A stretch of 64,000 nt of DNA, from contig JACRLR010000067.1 in NCBI GenBank assembly GCA_016219645.1, positions 62,001 through 126,000 of the forward strand. Reading direction: 5' to 3'. The DNA comes from Nitrospirota bacterium (GTDB lineage Bacteria > Nitrospirota > Nitrospiria > Nitrospirales > Nitrospiraceae). This document shows, in pieces, positions 62,114-64,000 of this stretch (positions are counted from its first letter, which is position 1; each line of letters begins with the position of its first letter). The notes beneath the pieces were generated by a model, which saw nothing but the letters and a program-made list of their open reading frames with translations, did no database searches and was not told where the DNA came from. The position numbers and the translations under genes were made by a program.

Positions 62114-62129
62114 TGCCGAGATGTCGGCA
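62114..62129. promoter_or_regulatory. Third TGCCGA-N4-TCGGCA dyad
   Basis: TGCCGAGATGTCGGCA is the same 16-base dyad as at 58048. A half-site GTCGGCA follows at 62138-62144. It lies about 126 bases upstream of the -24/-12-like site at 62240. Confidence 0.5.
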
Positions 62130-62239
62130 GTCATGAAGTCGGCACAGCGCCGTTTCGATCCTCCTGAAACTACACTCTCCGCTCACTAATCCATTCGCTT
62201 TCAATCACTTACGATAGCAACGTCGAATCGTCGTCTGTT

Positions 62240-62255
62240 AGGAACAGTCTATGCC
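62240..62255 (+). promoter_or_regulatory. Possible second sigma-54 promoter
   Basis: AGGAACAGTCTATGCC has GG and GC ten bases apart and shares GGAAC...TGCC with the site at 58191, but it lacks the TTGC word. The downstream target would be the TetR operon at 62522 or a leader. The interval 62052-62521 has no other credible gene. Confidence 0.35.
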
Positions 62256-62473
62256 ATGTACGGGTGGGCAGGCGATGGGAACATGAACACGTAGCCGTGT
62301 CCGACTCAGTACGCCGTGGCGCCACCGCACTCGACCGGACGACCGGCGCCGGTTGCGCAACAGGCGCTCAGGAACTGAAGTGGAATGGAATCGTTGGCCG
62401 GCCGGGGTGGGGTATGAACATGGCGCTCAGTCCATCGAATAAATCGACTGCATATGCCGGAGGCCATGAACCG

Positions 62474-62515
62474 ACCGACCGGACGGTTGACACCAGACCG
62501 ACCGGACGGTATTCT
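62474..62515 (+). promoter_or_regulatory. TetR operators and sigma-70 promoter
   Basis: ACCGACCGGACGGT occurs at 62474-62487 and again at 62497-62510, near-palindromic and 23 bases apart. TTGACA (62487-62492), a 17-base spacer and TATTCT (62510-62515) form a strong sigma-70 promoter that the second operator fills. A start near 62522 coincides with the tetR ATG, implying a leaderless message. Confidence 0.75.
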
Positions 62516-62521
62516 TCATCC

Positions 62522-63145
62522 ATGAAACAAACAACGTCGAAGCTACAAGACATGCTTCTCGACGCGACCGAAGCCGTGGTCGCCCGACAAGGCATTGCAA
62601 GCCTGACGCTCGACGCCGTCGCCGCCGAAGCGCGCATGAGCAAAGGCGGCCTGCTGCATTACTTCCCGTCGAAGGACCGGCTCGTCGAAGCGCTGGTCAT
62701 CCGCACCGCCGAAGGTTGGCGATCCTGCTACACCGAAGCCTATGAGCGCTCACCAGAAGGGCCCGGGCGCATGGCGCGCGCGCTTTTAGACCACTGTCTT
62801 TCCGACGCCAAGTGCTGGACGGAGGAACTGCGGCGCAGTTCCTCCGCGGTGTTCGCGGCGCTTGCTCAGAACCCCGCGTTGATCGAGCCCATGCGCGCGG
62901 TCTACGCCGACCTCCATCTGCGCATCGCCAAGGATGGCTTGCCGTCGGGTGTCGCCGAAGCGGTTGCCGCTGCGATCGATGGACTCTGGCTCGACTGGGT
63001 GTTGGGAATCGTTCCACTCGAACAAGACCGCGTTGTTCGAGTGCGCCGCGCACTCGAGGACATGCTTGCCCACGCGACACCGGCTCGCCGTTCGCCCAGG
63101 GTCAAGGGTGCTTCGATGAAGCGTTCGGGAGGGCGTCGCGCATGA
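62522..63145 (+). CDS. TetR-family repressor of RND operon
   Basis: A 207-residue protein: N-terminal HTH (MLLDATEAVVARQGIASLTLDAVAAEARMSKGGLLHYFPSKDRLVEAL) and a TetR-C ligand-binding half. ATG 62522 follows the promoter directly with no Shine-Dalgarno; the frame continues upstream to 62264, but that part looks non-coding. It overlaps the RND adaptor gene by 4 bases (ATGA). The usual model is autorepression released by a toxic compound. The GC-rich, Ala/Arg-rich codon pattern differs from the neighbours, hinting at transfer. Confidence 0.9.
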   Translation: MKQTTSKLQDMLLDATEAVVARQGIASLTLDAVAAEARMSKGGLLHYFPSKDRLVEALVIRTAEGWRSCYTEAYERSPEGPGRMARALLDHCLSDAKCWTEELRRSSSAVFAALAQNPALIEPMRAVYADLHLRIAKDGLPSGVAEAVAAAIDGLWLDWVLGIVPLEQDRVVRVRRALEDMLAHATPARRSPRVKGASMKRSGGRRA

Positions 63146-64000
63146 ATCGTCGGAGTTGGATCGGATCTTTTCTACTGCTCGTCGCGGTCGTCTCGGTGGG
63201 CGTAGGCCTGGCGGCCTGGAAGTATACGGCCATACAGGCAGCCGTGGCAGCGTCCGCAAACCAACCGGAGCCGATGGAGTCGGTGACCGTCGCTTTCGCG
63301 AAGGAAATTGAGCACCGCCACACTGCCACGTCCATCGGGACTATTCTGGCACTGCGCTCGATCACCTTGCGTAACGAGCTCCCCGGTACTGTCCGTTATG
63401 TCAGTCTCACGCCCGGACAAATCGTCGACACCGGCATGGTGCTCGTCGCACTCGATGTGTCCGTCGAGGAAGCTGAGCTGAAAGCACAGGAAGCCCAGGC
63501 CGCCCTCGCGCGAACGGTGCTTGACCGCAGAAAGAACTTGAGTCATGACCGTGCCACGACCCAGGAGGAAGTGGATCGCGCGCGCGCGGACCTCGATATC
63601 TCGCTGGCTCAGATCGCGCGCACCAAGGCGATCATTGCCCGCAAGACCATTCGGGCGCCGTTCCACGCGCGAGTAGGCATGGCAGACCTGCACCTTGGCC
63701 AGTATCTGAACGAGGGCACCGAACTCACGACGCTGCAGGGTATCGACGACGCCGTGCATGTGGACTTCACCGTCGCGCAACAGGTTGCCGCCGGCCTGCG
63801 GGAAGGCGACAGCGTCGAGGTATCCGCCGCCGGCCAATCGTCTCCGATCTCAGCCAGAATCGTCGCGGTGGACGCGCGTATCGATCCCACGACACGCAAC
63901 GCCGCGGTACGCGCGAGAATTGAGGGCGCGGCCAACGCGCCGTCTCCCGGCGCTTCGGTGCGTGTTCGGGTGCCGGTCGGCTCGCTACGAAAGGCGGTCG
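63142..64000 (+). CDS. RND-family periplasmic adaptor (partial)
   Basis: An HlyD/AcrA-type membrane-fusion protein, cut by the window end at about 286 residues. It has an N-terminal anchor (SFLLLVAVVSVGVGLAAW), a lipoyl half (VRYVSLTPGQIVDTGMVLVALD), a short coiled-coil hairpin (about residues 108-165) and a second lipoyl half (IRAPFHARVGMADLHLGQYLNEG), then a beta-barrel (VDFTVAQQVAAGLREGDSVEV). The hairpin is short, as in MexC/TriA-like adaptors. It follows tetR with ATGA overlap; the pump gene is expected beyond the window. Confidence 0.92.
   Translation, partial: MNRRSWIGSFLLLVAVVSVGVGLAAWKYTAIQAAVAASANQPEPMESVTVAFAKEIEHRHTATSIGTILALRSITLRNELPGTVRYVSLTPGQIVDTGMVLVALDVSVEEAELKAQEAQAALARTVLDRRKNLSHDRATTQEEVDRARADLDISLAQIARTKAIIARKTIRAPFHARVGMADLHLGQYLNEGTELTTLQGIDDAVHVDFTVAQQVAAGLREGDSVEVSAAGQSSPISARIVAVDARIDPTTRNAAVRARIEGAANAPSPGASVRVRVPVGSLRKAV

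Noticed and set aside
62264-62521. N-terminal extension of the TetR protein
   Set aside because: The extra 86 codons lack a recognisable domain and contain the promoter and both operators.

Overview
The window reads as chromosomal DNA of a Nitrospira-like bacterium (phylum Nitrospirota). This is an inference: the gene repertoire, the G+C content of roughly 55-60% judged by eye, the lipoprotein-rich Gram-negative envelope genes and the dense scatter of short intergenic repeats all fit. No nitrification gene, rRNA or tRNA was recognised, and there is no CRISPR array and no transposase.

Layout. 0-10 kb: small unknown genes, a PhoD-type lipoprotein phosphatase, two tandem exported ankyrin proteins, a YgfZ-like protein, a degenerate receiver and a TPR protein. 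9.2-12.4 kb: thiamine genes thi4 and thiC, with a TPP riboswitch and an attenuator ahead of thiC. 12.5-19 kb: nadA, ileS-lspA, a DUF2024 gene, uppP and a coiled-coil lipoprotein. 20-23.5 kb: a MacA/MacB-type efflux operon. 23.5-26 kb (minus strand): excisionase-like HTH, mraZ, a RusA-like nuclease, FmdB and ComF. 26.3-31 kb: an ABC ATPase and its FtsX-type permease, separated by a class-1A-like pyrD and a LuxR-type HTH gene. 31-38 kb (minus strand): the housekeeping run rplU-rpmA-obg-proB-nadD-rsfS, a LapA-LapB fusion and bioB. 38-48 kb: a 48-residue membrane peptide, pal, PilZ, msrA, the methionine-salvage set mtnBDC, ttcA, a phosphatase, a metallopeptidase/ATP-grasp pair and gpmA.

48-62 kb is accessory. 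It starts with an NmrA-like reductase, pirin, a FrnE-like DsbA protein, VOC and SnoaL proteins and a Rieske-flavodoxin fusion. It continues with two near-identical exported proteins, a dual CDGSH protein and a three-GAF sigma-54 activator. Just downstream of the activator lie paired TGCCGA-N4-TCGGCA dyads and a good -24/-12 promoter, which suggest a local sigma-54 regulon. The window ends in a TetR-regulated RND adaptor operon whose promoter contains its likely operators and appears to give a leaderless mRNA.

The strongest unexplained structure is a dispersed repeat family. Seven long hairpins share a conserved core, but each has its own private, near-perfectly self-complementary arms. Several lie inside larger elements bounded by inverted repeats whose outer arms also differ from copy to copy yet still pair. 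Many begin exactly at a stop codon.
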